Below, one piece after another: positions 19,541-29,307 of a stretch of DNA of 64,000 bases. The DNA lies in NCBI RefSeq assembly GCF_027924185.1, contig NZ_BRVO01000001.1, positions 124,001 through 188,000 on the forward strand, given 5' to 3'. Source of the stretch: Neptunitalea lumnitzerae. GTDB lineage: Bacteria > Bacteroidota > Bacteroidia > Flavobacteriales > Flavobacteriaceae. The notes beneath the pieces were generated by a model, which made no database searches, had not been told where the DNA came from, and saw only the letters and a list, made by a program, of their open reading frames with translations. Numbering within the stretch: position 1 is the first letter of the stretch; each line of letters begins with the position of its first letter. A program made the translations under genes and the position numbers.

Positions 19541-22500
19541 CTATTGGGCTTTTATTTCCAATTGCGTACCCTTAACCCAATGCTTATGCTCACTTTCATA
19601 ATATACATAAGCAGAACTAGCAGGTGCATTATAACTTCCTGGCACCAAAGTTTTAAGATCTAACGATACCTGCTTTATTTCAGCACTACCAAACTCCTTC
19701 CAATACAACACTAAATAGTTATCAAAAACCTCTACATAATCTGCCTTTTGTTTTTCTGTAAGTTCTCTCAATTGCCATGGTTCTATTTGAGTTCCACTAG
19801 GTATACCTATCATAGCGGTCACCATAGGCAACGGTTCTTTCGTTGTATTTTCAACAGCGACCTCCATACGCACACTTTCCCCTATTTTACTAACTTCACT
19901 TGCCAAAGTTGTAGTTACTGCTACTTTACATTGGTTAGCACTATCTGGCACCGTTGTATCCCATCGTACTAACAATTGATAAGGAAATACCTGAGTAGTA
20001 TCTGCAAAGCTTACCTTTACATCTTGCTTACCAGCCAATATATATTCTTCTAAATTTTCAATTACTATTTTACCGTTATTATTAGCTTTTAACGTTCTGG
20101 TAAAACTAGCACCATTGATTAAAAGTGTAACCGCATTAGCTGTAAGTAGTTTTTCTTTTTGAGTTTTAGTGTATGCAATCAGCGCCTTTAATGCCATACT
20201 AGTAGCTTGAGTAGATCCAAAACCACCATAGGAACGTTTGGAAGCAATGTAATTAACCCCATCACTTACTAAATATTCATTCCCTTCTTCTTTCAACAAC
20301 GCCATTACCATAAAAGCAGCTGTTTCAACATTTTTACTTTTACCATAAGAACGTGTTATAGTACTTTCTACAGGTAATTTTTCAAAACCATACGTAGCAA
20401 CCATATCTTTCAATCGTTTCATTAATAGCTTATGATGTGTTGCTTTATGTAAATTACCACTAGCACAAACTAGTAAGGCTAAACGGTAAGCATCATTACT
20501 ATCTATTACTTCTTGTACTGCCGTATTATATTGTAACTCATAAGCTGAAAGTGGCACTCCACTTTCACTTAACGCATAGACTATATAGGCATTATTCACA
20601 AGGTACGGAGCTGCCGAGAAACCATATTTTCCTTTGTTTTGTTCAAAGCCTCCCATTTCATCTTTTCTACTTAGTAAAAATTTCTTGGTACGCTCTAACA
20701 TTCTAGCATCAACCCCATCATACACATTTTGCATTTCTGTAAACTCCATCAATCCGTAAGCTGAAAGTGCCTCATGCGGAGGTGTATGTCCGAACCACTC
20801 AAAACCATTTTCAGCAGTTTCATAACCCGCCAGTTTCTTGTATCCTTGTTTGATATACTTCATGGCTTTCTTTTCAAGATCAGGGTTACTCTTGCCTGTT
20901 TCTCTTAAATATTGTAACACCAACACATTAGGGTACGTACTTGCTGAAACCTGTTCAAAACAGCCGTGAGGTTCTCTTATAATATTATCTATACCATCCA
21001 TTACAGTACCAACCACATCAGTATATAAAGAAAACTCTGCCAAAACGCTTCCTTCAACAACATTCTGCATGTCGAATTGAAAATGCTTATTATCACTACC
21101 GGCTAACGTTGCATGTTTAGGGAAATAAGAACTTATAGTAGTAAATTCTTCTTTTACAAGGTCAGTATATCCATTAGCTTCTACAGCAACTTCAATAGTT
21201 TGTTTGTAAGCCCTTTTAGTAGGTACTACAGGAAGGTTTGTAATCACATACCCATTTGCAGGTATGGTAATTACTTCTTCCGGACAATTAAACGAGGCTA
21301 AAGAATGAGGTAGCATAAAACTAACATTGGCTTTCATAATACTATCAGTATTATTGACTATGGTAATAGGAATTTGCACTGTATCATTTACAGCCATATA
21401 GTTAGGCACCGTGAGTGTTGTTTGTAACGTATTCTTTGTAGCAAATTCTGCAATATTTCTAACAGGTATACCATTATACGCCATGCCTTCGGCTGTAATT
21501 ACAAAAGAAGAGATTGCATCAGAAGTATAAAACTCAAAAGAAGCATTTCCATTTTCATCGGTTTGCACCACCGGATTCCAATATAGCGTATTTCTAAAAT
21601 CGGTACGTGTGTTAGGTAACTCATCATCTACATAGTGCGGTGCCTCAAAATATTTTGGTTGGTACAGTTGTGGCTGCTGAAAGTAAAAGGTACTTGCAGT
21701 ATAGTTTTTATAGCGTTTGCTATGAAACCTTTTACGATTATAATACCCTGTATTTCCTTTTAAGGATATATTCACCACACCGCCACCGGCTTGAGAACCA
21801 TATAGTCGAACCGCTTCTGAGCCTTTAATAATTGTTATAGATTTAATAGCATCTGGATCAATATCATTTAACCCTGAAATATTATTATAAACAACCCCGT
21901 CCACAACAAATAAAGTTGGTGAATTTAAAGACATACTTTGGTTCCCTCTGATAGCTATCATCTTTTTAGAGTTTACATCACCAAGCGCACCACTAATTTG
22001 TAAACCAGCAACTTTACCTTGTAGTAAAGAAGTTAGCTCGCTAGAAGTATTACTAACCCCATATCCTACAACAACTACAGAGGATGCTGTTAATTCACCT
22101 CTACTTATTCCCATTGCTCCCGTAACTACTACCTCATCCAAACTTTTACCATCTGTCTCTAATGCACCTATTAATTTTCCATTTGAGAGAGTTACCTCTT
22201 CTTTTATAGATGATTTATTAGGTTTCAAAGCACTTTTATATTTAACGGACTCATATTTTAAGTTGCTACTATCTGGTACTATTTGTGTATCGTTTCCCTT
22301 TATAAACTTACCTCTTTTTATAAAAACCTTCACTCCTTTGTCTGTATACGCTAATAGTATCATCTTACCAGTAGCATTAGGTTTCAACTGAAAACTACCA
22401 TCTACATTCGTTTTCATTTTTATTACCTTTTCTTGGGAAGCATCAAACAATAAAAGATGACTTTCTACTCCGTTTCCTTTTTTGTCAACCACTTTTCCAT

Positions 22501-24103
22501 ACTGTACATCTTTTGTAACTGGTTTAAACGCTGCAGAACTAATATGAATACTATTTTGAATATAACTACGCCATCCATGCGTTAACATTACATAATTTAA
22601 CGCCTTATGTGCTTTTAGCTCTTGAGCATCAAAATAGAAAGAAGGTTTATATATTTTACCTTGTAATTCTGATGAGAGTAAGAGATATGAAGCTATATTA
22701 TCTTGCTTATCATCGGCATAAGATACTAGTTTATTATCTGCTACACTTACTGATAAATTAGATGGAATTGGATTATTTAAACTATCGGCGGTATGAATTT
22801 TAACCAACACTTTTTCACGTGTTTTATAAATCCTTTTTTGAAGCGAAACGCTCACCTTTATTTGGTTAGGTTTGTTGTTAAAAAGCAAGCGCTCCGCAAC
22901 TATATTTTCATTAACATCCTTTAGCGATATTTTTATGATGCCTTCTGGTAATTCATTCTTTTTAATATGATATACCGCTCTATTTCTATTTAACTTGATC
23001 TTTTTTGTTTGCAAATCTTCATAAGACGAAGCTACAGCCACAACCAGTTGTTTATCTAGATTAGAATACACTTCCATTTCATACTTTTCATCAGTTTCTG
23101 TTATGTGAAATTTGGTTCCACTGACCAAGATATTAGGTAATGCTATCAACGAATCTGACTGAAATGGAGCCGTTATTTTTGCATAGTATGCGGTTGTTTT
23201 TGAAGTTAAGTCAAAACTCCCCATACCATCATGAAAACTTTCAAATTGAGTTACTACGTTACCTGCACTATCTAGTATACTTCCCGAAACATCTGCTGGT
23301 TTACCAAACTCATTTACAGCTTTAAACGCAATAGTATTCTTTACACCTACGATGGCATTACCACTTTCGGGCATAAATTGTATATCTATATTGTTCAATG
23401 TAACAGGCACACTACGGTTAATAGCTTCTACTTTTCCATTATGCAGCAATTGCACATTTAGTAAAACATCAGTAGTATTTAAACCTTCAGGTAAATTAAA
23501 TGTAATAGATGCTTCTCCTTTTAAATTTGTTTTTACCGCACCCTTATAATGAGACTGTCCTGCTACGTTTATACTATAAGACACATCTGCTTGAGATAAC
23601 ACCTTGTTTTCTAAATCTTTTGCTTCAAAATCAGCCGTTACCTCTTGCCCTTTTCCATAGGCTTTTTTCTCAAACTCTAGCTTTAATAATACATTAGGAC
23701 TTACCACTTTCTGAATTACAATTTCCTTTTCAAAAAAAGAATCCTTACCATAATTACGCATCCAATTAGTGTACATTCGAACTTTGTAAACTCCACCAAC
23801 AAAATTTGGACTAATATAGAAATCACCATAAGTGTATCCTTGTTGAATTCCTAATTCTAGTCTTTGAACAACGTTACCCTTAGGGGAAATTAACTCTGCC
23901 GTCATTTGATCGCTCAACGTGGTTATAGTACCCTTAGCATTGGTTACATAAGACTTAAACCAAATAGTCTCACCAGGAAAATATAAAGGTCTATCTGTTT
24001 GCGTATATATCTTTTCTAATAAATTATGAGGTTTTGGGTCGTTATTCTTAAAAGCACAAATAAAAACCACTAAAAGGGCTATGGCGAATTTTTTGATTGA
24101 CAT
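19541..24103 (-). CDS. Alpha-2-macroglobulin-like protein with embedded TonB-receptor plug domain
   Basis: 1520 residues with a signal peptide (MSIKKFAIALLVVFICAF). Order: MG2-type domain (YTQTDRPLYFPGETIWFKSY), further macroglobulin-type beta domains, a carboxypeptidase-regulatory-like domain (about 530-620), a TonB-receptor plug at about 650-785 (SLDEVVVTGA, LLQGKVAGLQISG, TLFVVDGVVYN, DIDPDAIKSITIIKGSEA, AGGGVVNISLKG), an A2M domain (YWNPVVQTDENGNASFEFYT), then a thioester domain with GCFEQ near 1046 (Cys and Gln of the CxEQ thioester kept) and alpha-toroid helices. A2M proteins trap proteases; plugs close outer-membrane barrels. Its ATG is 4 bases after the stop of a barrel gene that lacks a plug. 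Confidence 0.88.
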   Translation of the reverse strand: MSIKKFAIALLVVFICAFKNNDPKPHNLLEKIYTQTDRPLYFPGETIWFKSYVTNAKGTITTLSDQMTAELISPKGNVVQRLELGIQQGYTYGDFYISPNFVGGVYKVRMYTNWMRNYGKDSFFEKEIVIQKVVSPNVLLKLEFEKKAYGKGQEVTADFEAKDLENKVLSQADVSYSINVAGQSHYKGAVKTNLKGEASITFNLPEGLNTTDVLLNVQLLHNGKVEAINRSVPVTLNNIDIQFMPESGNAIVGVKNTIAFKAVNEFGKPADVSGSILDSAGNVVTQFESFHDGMGSFDLTSKTTAYYAKITAPFQSDSLIALPNILVSGTKFHITETDEKYEMEVYSNLDKQLVVAVASSYEDLQTKKIKLNRNRAVYHIKKNELPEGIIKISLKDVNENIVAERLLFNNKPNQIKVSVSLQKRIYKTREKVLVKIHTADSLNNPIPSNLSVSVADNKLVSYADDKQDNIASYLLLSSELQGKIYKPSFYFDAQELKAHKALNYVMLTHGWRSYIQNSIHISSAAFKPVTKDVQYGKVVDKKGNGVESHLLLFDASQEKVIKMKTNVDGSFQLKPNATGKMILLAYTDKGVKVFIKRGKFIKGNDTQIVPDSSNLKYESVKYKSALKPNKSSIKEEVTLSNGKLIGALETDGKSLDEVVVTGAMGISRGELTASSVVVVGYGVSNTSSELTSLLQGKVAGLQISGALGDVNSKKMIAIRGNQSMSLNSPTLFVVDGVVYNNISGLNDIDPDAIKSITIIKGSEAVRLYGSQAGGGVVNISLKGNTGYYNRKRFHSKRYKNYTASTFYFQQPQLYQPKYFEAPHYVDDELPNTRTDFRNTLYWNPVVQTDENGNASFEFYTSDAISSFVITAEGMAYNGIPVRNIAEFATKNTLQTTLTVPNYMAVNDTVQIPITIVNNTDSIMKANVSFMLPHSLASFNCPEEVITIPANGYVITNLPVVPTKRAYKQTIEVAVEANGYTDLVKEEFTTISSYFPKHATLAGSDNKHFQFDMQNVVEGSVLAEFSLYTDVVGTVMDGIDNIIREPHGCFEQVSASTYPNVLVLQYLRETGKSNPDLEKKAMKYIKQGYKKLAGYETAENGFEWFGHTPPHEALSAYGLMEFTEMQNVYDGVDARMLERTKKFLLSRKDEMGGFEQNKGKYGFSAAPYLVNNAYIVYALSESGVPLSAYELQYNTAVQEVIDSNDAYRLALLVCASGNLHKATHHKLLMKRLKDMVATYGFEKLPVESTITRSYGKSKNVETAAFMVMALLKEEGNEYLVSDGVNYIASKRSYGGFGSTQATSMALKALIAYTKTQKEKLLTANAVTLLINGASFTRTLKANNNGKIVIENLEEYILAGKQDVKVSFADTTQVFPYQLLVRWDTTVPDSANQCKVAVTTTLASEVSKIGESVRMEVAVENTTKEPLPMVTAMIGIPSGTQIEPWQLRELTEKQKADYVEVFDNYLVLYWKEFGSAEIKQVSLDLKTLVPGSYNAPASSAYVYYESEHKHWVKGTQLEIKAQ

Positions 24104-24107
24104 GATA

Positions 24108-26915
24108 CTAAATTTTAAGGTTAAGTTTTAATCCTACTTCTTTTAGCAAGGGCATATTAAAATAATGCAAACCACTACCAGAGGCAGTATTAAATAGTGA
24201 GGTATATGGCGCTACTCCTTTGGTTTTGGTAACACACCAGATATTATGGGCATAAACACTTATTTCTAAATCTCTAAACAAACTATCTGTTTTATTATCA
24301 AACATTCTATAAGTAAAACTAACTGCCTTAAGGTTTAAAAAAGAAGCATCTTTAATAGCATCCTCTGCTACACCTGAATAGCCATAACGTACCCAACGAT
24401 TCTCATATAAATTATCATTCGCACTAGCAAAAGAAACTGCTGTGGTATTTAAATCTCCAGCTGTTGTTACTCCAGGAAATACGTAATTATGTACTCCTCT
24501 TAAATCTCCAGACTCCCTAGATCTACCTAAATAGTTAAGCATATTATTAGTACCATTCCAGACATCGCCTCCTTGTTGCCAATCGAACAAGACATTAAGC
24601 GTAAACTTATTGCTACTTATTTCTAGAGTACTTTCAAAAGCTACATTAAAATCTGGTGTAGTATTTCCTATAATAGTAGGCTCTTGCGCTACTATAGGGT
24701 AACCACTATCTCCTATTATTAAACTACCCGATGTATCACGTACATATGAAGATCCTACAATACTACCAATTTGTTCTCCCTCAATTAAGTTCTTAGACAC
24801 ATCTGAAAATCCTGCGATTGCAACTGACTTTTGAGTGCCATATAATTGCTCTACTATCGCCTTCTGTTTAGAAAAAATGAACTTGGGTACATACAACACA
24901 GAACTATAATCCCCTATAGATCCTTGCAATGCAATTTCAAAACCTCTATTATTAATATCCGCAATATTTTGTAATTGAAAACCTTCGGTAGTAGCAATGG
25001 GAAATACAACGTCTTTGTTATGCTCTTTATAATATGTAAAATCAAGATTTATTTTGTTGTTAAATAAGTCTACTGACATACCAAAATCTGTTCTTAAGTT
25101 AGTTTCAAAATCAATAGCTTCATTCAAGAACAAATCATTAACAGCCTTATAGGAAGTAGCTTCTTCTACAGAAAGGTTTAGACTATTATGACTCTGATTG
25201 CCATAATACAAGGGCATTTCTGAAACACCTTTACTGGCTGCAACTTCAACTCTTATACTATTAATCCAATCCCAATAATCAAAGTATCTTTTTTCAAATA
25301 CAATTTTACCAAATGGTAAAAATACTTCAGTGCCTTGATAAGCTGACCATGTTGCATTATTCCCTAATCTGAAAGAAAGGTCTATTTCTCTTAATTCTAA
25401 ACCAACTTCATTTCTAAACCTCAATACACTATTTTGCAAATCTTCAACGGCTACTATAGATATAACATCATAGATTTCATTTCTTAAGTAGTTGAGTTTG
25501 TTAAAGCTATAATCCAGTTCAGAAATCACATTAAGTCGATTCCAATCGATTCCAACTTCTGTCTCTAAATCAAATAAAAAGTTTGCTCTAAAATCTTTTG
25601 TTTTAAATCTTTTATCATATTGGTAGCCTTCTAGATACCCTATTGTTTGAAGAGGCAAACCAAATTGCTCTTTATAGTCTCCTTGCTGATAAGACACTTG
25701 CCCCGTTAACTTTATATTTTGTATGCTGTTGTATGTACCCTTTGAACTTAAAACAGCAGAAGTATTAGATACCCCATTACTATTTTGATGCAATAACCAT
25801 AAAGGATTATTAAAATTTTCAGGACTAAAACTTCGTTGCGCTCCATTTAATAGATATCCTTGATTATTCTGAAAAGTAACGGGTGTTGCAGCATTGGAAA
25901 ACAGTACATTATTGTAAAACCCATTAATATCTGGTTGATTTAACCTTTCATTGTAGAGCTTTGCAAATACTTCTAAATGATTTTTATAATTATACCTTAT
26001 TTCTCCATCTTGTATTCGTGATTTTTCAATATCAAATAGATCCTTGTGACTTTTGTTTCTGTACTTAAATCCTAAAGTATTATCATAATTCCCTACAATA
26101 AAATGAATACTATTACTAACCACCTTAGTAGTATTTAAAATTTCGTTTTGATAAGGTAAGTGGTTACTACCAGTGCCTAAAGCTATCTGTCCATTAACAT
26201 CATAAGGATTAGCCTCGTTAGTGAATGTTAAATTAGCTACTGGCGCACCAAAAGAAAAAATCTCATTAGTTTCAGGTCCGTAATACTGATTAACACCGTT
26301 TGAAGGTCTCCCTTGTCCATACCGGTTCTGAACCTGTGGTAAGGAGTTCTTATTGGCAAACAACCAAGAAATAGTACCACTATATTCTATCTCATAAGCA
26401 AAATCCTCCTTAAAATAATCAAGCAACAGAGAGTCATTCTCCTGATCGATATCTTTAATTTTAGTATACTGAAAATAGTATTGTTTCTTCTTAAAATTAA
26501 GTTTCTCCAAACTCTTAGTGTAGTAAATCTCAGAAGAGTCTAACTCCTTCTCTAATGCTTTTGCATAAGCATCTGTTTGAATAAGAACCACAGGTAATTT
26601 TATAATACTATATGTACCATTATCAAACATATCTTCAGTTACCGTAACTTCCCATGATTTAAAACCTACATAAGAAAAAACCAATACATCGCCTACATTA
26701 CATATAATAGAATACTTTCCATCAAAATCAGTCTGGGTTCCTGTTGATTTTCCACTAATCTGAATAGTTGTACCCGGTAAGGGCAAACCATCCGGATCGT
26801 TTATAATACCCGAAACTTCTCCGGTTTGTGCCATGGCTTTCAATCCTATCAAAAAAAACAAAAAGCATATCAGGTAATTTATCTTATTGCGCTTCATGAG
26901 TTGGTTATTTTCCAT
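24108..26915 (-). CDS. SusC/RagA-like outer-membrane barrel without a recognisable plug domain
   Basis: 935 residues. A signal peptide ends at about residue 30 (LKAMAQ); a carboxypeptidase-regulatory-like domain follows (VSGIINDPDGLPLPGTTIQI ... VLVFSYVGFKSWEVTV). Where a SusC protein would have DEVVVVGYG and a plug, there is instead a charged helical stretch (about 115-180, KALEKELDSSEIYYTKSLEK). The rest reads as SusC-type barrel strands, with loops such as NRYGQGRPSNGVNQYYGPET, LTFTNEANPYDVNG and YKEHNKDVVFPIATTEGF, and ends LKEVGLKLNLKI. It is the first gene of a two-gene operon with the plug-bearing A2M protein. Confidence 0.82.
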   Translation of the reverse strand: MENNQLMKRNKINYLICFLFFLIGLKAMAQTGEVSGIINDPDGLPLPGTTIQISGKSTGTQTDFDGKYSIICNVGDVLVFSYVGFKSWEVTVTEDMFDNGTYSIIKLPVVLIQTDAYAKALEKELDSSEIYYTKSLEKLNFKKKQYYFQYTKIKDIDQENDSLLLDYFKEDFAYEIEYSGTISWLFANKNSLPQVQNRYGQGRPSNGVNQYYGPETNEIFSFGAPVANLTFTNEANPYDVNGQIALGTGSNHLPYQNEILNTTKVVSNSIHFIVGNYDNTLGFKYRNKSHKDLFDIEKSRIQDGEIRYNYKNHLEVFAKLYNERLNQPDINGFYNNVLFSNAATPVTFQNNQGYLLNGAQRSFSPENFNNPLWLLHQNSNGVSNTSAVLSSKGTYNSIQNIKLTGQVSYQQGDYKEQFGLPLQTIGYLEGYQYDKRFKTKDFRANFLFDLETEVGIDWNRLNVISELDYSFNKLNYLRNEIYDVISIVAVEDLQNSVLRFRNEVGLELREIDLSFRLGNNATWSAYQGTEVFLPFGKIVFEKRYFDYWDWINSIRVEVAASKGVSEMPLYYGNQSHNSLNLSVEEATSYKAVNDLFLNEAIDFETNLRTDFGMSVDLFNNKINLDFTYYKEHNKDVVFPIATTEGFQLQNIADINNRGFEIALQGSIGDYSSVLYVPKFIFSKQKAIVEQLYGTQKSVAIAGFSDVSKNLIEGEQIGSIVGSSYVRDTSGSLIIGDSGYPIVAQEPTIIGNTTPDFNVAFESTLEISSNKFTLNVLFDWQQGGDVWNGTNNMLNYLGRSRESGDLRGVHNYVFPGVTTAGDLNTTAVSFASANDNLYENRWVRYGYSGVAEDAIKDASFLNLKAVSFTYRMFDNKTDSLFRDLEISVYAHNIWCVTKTKGVAPYTSLFNTASGSGLHYFNMPLLKEVGLKLNLKI

Positions 26916-27024
26916 AAACCTACTTCAAAAACACATTTATCTCAAGAAGCAGTGAGTAAACACATCATTTCATTTAGTGAAACTATCTATTTCGTAATTA
27001 AAATTACTTTTACGGTTATAGACT

Positions 27025-27056
27025 AAAAAAGGTCCTCAAAGAATGAGAACCTTTTA
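27025..27056 (-). terminator. Terminator at the end of the phage gene cluster
   Basis: AAAAGGTCCTC / GAGAACCTTTT with a 7-base loop and one mismatch, flanked by A and T runs, 3 bases beyond the last phage-cluster stop. The rest of the spacer to 26916 should carry the promoter of the barrel gene but shows no clear consensus. Confidence 0.75.
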
Positions 27057-27058
27057 AA

Positions 27059-27421
27059 TTATAAACTTCCAATTATATATCCCGTACTAAACGCACCAAT
27101 AAAGATTAAGACTTTATGAAACCATTTATTCTTTTTATCAACCTCACTTTTAGTTTCTAAACCAACTGATAGGTATTCAATATTTGATTCTAAAATTTGG
27201 AATCGGAGTTCCTCCAAACGTAACCGTTCTTCTAAAGAATCTATAACAACATCCTGATATTTAATTAATACTGTTTGTACATTACACTGTAATGATAATA
27301 CATCTACCTTCTGGGCATTCCTAATCGCTTGTTTAGCCTGACTAATTGTTACTGGGATAGTATCTTGTGAATAAGCTTTGTATGCTATCAACATCATGAA
27401 GCTTAGTAACCATACTTTCAT
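27059..27421 (-). CDS. Small exported protein with C-terminal membrane helix; possible spanin partner
   Basis: 120 residues: a signal peptide (MKVWLLSFMMLIAYKAYSQ), a helical periplasmic stretch with a coiled-coil part (DSLEERLRLEELRFQILESN) and a hydrophobic end (VLIFIGAFSTGYIIGSL). It overlaps the preceding gene by 80 bases in another frame, like Rz/Rz1 lysis gene pairs. It has no lipobox Cys, so it is not a standard outer-membrane spanin. The lysis role is inferred from position after the holin and DUF5675 genes. Confidence 0.55.
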   Translation of the reverse strand: MKVWLLSFMMLIAYKAYSQDTIPVTISQAKQAIRNAQKVDVLSLQCNVQTVLIKYQDVVIDSLEERLRLEELRFQILESNIEYLSVGLETKSEVDKKNKWFHKVLIFIGAFSTGYIIGSL

Positions 27422-27698
27422 TATAGCTCTCCAACTTTTGTAAGGAATCTATCTTTAACTCCTGAAATCTGATATTCTCCTTTATACAGGTTACAACAGA
27501 ATCTTTACGCTTCGCTAGGATATTTAAACTATCCAACTCAGCGTTATTTGACTGTACTTGAGTTTTGATTAATTCATTTAGTTTTTCATTCTTTAACTCA
27601 AGACTAGACTTATCCGTAAATAATTGAATGTTAAGTAATACTGATATAACCAGCAATACTAATCCTAGTATCAAAAACTTACTTTCTTTATTCATCAA
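27342..27698 (-). CDS. Rz-like protein: N-terminal membrane helix and coiled coil
   Basis: 118 residues. One N-terminal membrane helix (FLILGLVLLVISVLLNIQLF) is followed by a long heptad-like stretch (LELKNEKLNELIKTQVQ ... IRFQELKIDSLQKLESYN), the layout of inner-membrane spanins. Its start overlaps the stop of the DUF5675 gene, and its end overlaps the next gene by 80 bases. Identity as a spanin is inferred from layout and neighbours, not from a recognised family. Confidence 0.55.
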   Translation of the reverse strand: MMNKESKFLILGLVLLVISVLLNIQLFTDKSSLELKNEKLNELIKTQVQSNNAELDSLNILAKRKDSVVTCIKENIRFQELKIDSLQKLESYNESMVTKLHDVDSIQSLFTRYYPSNN

Positions 27699-28120
27699 TA
27701 TACATCAAATATCTCTATGGTAGTTTCCGAAATACCTTCTAAAGAAGCATGAAATGAACCTAATGTATTTCTACTATTGGTTACATCAAAATAACCATCA
27801 CTATTAATATCCGCTAAATACTCTCCAGGAGCAATACAGCCGTTTAATTGACTCCAATAGTTAGCAGCATGAATTTTACATTCCGACCTATTAGGTACAT
27901 CCTTTAATTCCCAAAGATCCATATCAAACCTATTGGAATATTCTAATTTTAAAGGATAAACTCCAGTAGGAACACAGCTTATATTCTGCTGGTTGTCTTG
28001 CCAACCTCTCTCAATACAAGGATTAATAAATATAGGTTGATTCTCATTATTAAATACAACCAATGTACCTGTTGACTGGTTGGAATCTGACCAGAACCGA
28101 AATAGTTTAACTTTTTTCAT
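27695..28120 (-). CDS. DUF5675 family phage protein (possible endolysin)
   Basis: 141 residues, no signal peptide. Features of DUF5675 include an early GTLVVFN strand, SCVPTGVYPL, a conserved KIHAANYWSQLNGCIAPG segment with His and Cys spaced like the nucleophile motif of L,D-transpeptidase-fold enzymes, and a terminal domain of strands. It sits between a holin and Rz-like genes, so a cell-wall role is likely. It overlaps the holin gene by 14 bases. Confidence 0.7.
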   Translation of the reverse strand: MKKVKLFRFWSDSNQSTGTLVVFNNENQPIFINPCIERGWQDNQQNISCVPTGVYPLKLEYSNRFDMDLWELKDVPNRSECKIHAANYWSQLNGCIAPGEYLADINSDGYFDVTNSRNTLGSFHASLEGISETTIEIFDVY

Positions 28121-28544
28121 TTTTTAGCTGTTTTTTAGTGGTTTTAAACTTTTGAACTATATTAAGTGTTTTTTCAATCACATCAAACCCCATGCGCTTA
28201 AAATTCTCAAAAACAACCGAATAAAACTCAACAACAATCCAAAAACCAGTCACTATTATCGATAATGAAAATGTTGCACTAGAAAAACTAAAGGTAAAAG
28301 ATTTAATAAGAAATATCTTTTCTATATAGTATGCCAACAAAATGGTGGCTCCATATAAAAAGAATTTAACACCTGTCATTCTAAGCTTTTCAGAACTTAA
28401 GAGTATCTCATTTTTTAACTCTGGATTTAATCTTTGAGCTCTCTTCTTTTCAATAAAACTGGCACATATTCCAGTTATAAAATCTAAAACTATTAAAACC
28501 AACAGTAGATGTATGGTTTTTGTGGGAGTTATAAAGTTTGGCAT
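28107..28544 (-). CDS. Phage holin family protein
   Basis: 145 residues. Three membrane segments (TIHLLLVLIVLDFITGICAS, KFFLYGATILLAYYIEKIF, LSIIVTGFWIVVEFYSVVF) and the pattern LDFITGICASFIEKK ... SEKLRMTGVKFFLYG match holins of the toxin-secretion/phage-lysis family. The C-terminal tail is Lys-rich (KTTKKQLKNEK). It makes the membrane hole for lysis and heads the lysis genes. Confidence 0.85.
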   Translation of the reverse strand: MPNFITPTKTIHLLLVLIVLDFITGICASFIEKKRAQRLNPELKNEILLSSEKLRMTGVKFFLYGATILLAYYIEKIFLIKSFTFSFSSATFSLSIIVTGFWIVVEFYSVVFENFKRMGFDVIEKTLNIVQKFKTTKKQLKNEKS

Positions 28545-28584
28545 TTCAAAATAATAATTAGAATAAGAATTATAATTTACTTTA

Positions 28585-29307
28585 CTAAGGCTTTCTCCCT
28601 ATACCATTATTAAAAATAAAATTTACATCTTCTTGATTAAAAATTCTGTGTTTCCAAAATCCTAACTCATCGATATTACCATCTAAATAATTCACAGAAC
28701 CTCCAATACCTATTTTTAAACCATATTCAGTACTAATTACGCCAGAAAAAGAGTTTGAGTCTAAATAGAATGTAGATAAATCCATTTTTAAGGAATCTAT
28801 ATAAAGCGAAATACCGTTCGGATGTATACTACCATCATAAGTTAAGACCAAATGATACCATTGAGATAAATTTAAAGAAAAGGGAAAGTTAAATCCTATA
28901 TAATGATTTACATCCATACTCCATAATCGAAATCTCAATTCTCCAGACGACATATAAGAAAACTGAAATTCTAAATTAGTGGTGGTCGTTTGCCTTTTGG
29001 AAATTATTTCAAAATTATTTAATGATGATAATCTAATCCAGAAAGATATAGTATATTCTGAGTTTAAAGTAAAATCAGATGACTGGCTCAGTTCTAGATA
29101 TGATGAGCTATTTCTATTAAAACTCGCAGATTTTCCAGTTCCGACATGATTCAAATCATCAATCATTACATTATTATTAACCTTAACCTCATGATTACCA
29201 GTAAAATCTTTAATTAAATTATCATCAAAGCTTAAATAAGCAACTAAATTTCTTTGATATTTACCATTAGCCCTTGCGAAAATATAATTATTAAGCATTA
29301 TCATCAC
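28585..29307 (-). CDS. LamG/concanavalin-like tail-appendage protein
   Basis: 240 residues consisting largely of one LamG-type jelly-roll domain: LVAYLSFDDNLIKDFTGNH, YTISFWIRL, WYHLVLTYDGS, GISLYIDS, IGGSVNYLDGNIDELGFW. Such domains bind glycans; in phage clusters they form tail tips or receptor-binding parts. It overlaps the preceding fibre gene by 17 bases. ATGs at 29307, 29304 and 29298 are all possible starts. Confidence 0.75.
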   Translation of the reverse strand: MMIMLNNYIFARANGKYQRNLVAYLSFDDNLIKDFTGNHEVKVNNNVMIDDLNHVGTGKSASFNRNSSSYLELSQSSDFTLNSEYTISFWIRLSSLNNFEIISKRQTTTTNLEFQFSYMSSGELRFRLWSMDVNHYIGFNFPFSLNLSQWYHLVLTYDGSIHPNGISLYIDSLKMDLSTFYLDSNSFSGVISTEYGLKIGIGGSVNYLDGNIDELGFWKHRIFNQEDVNFIFNNGIGRKP

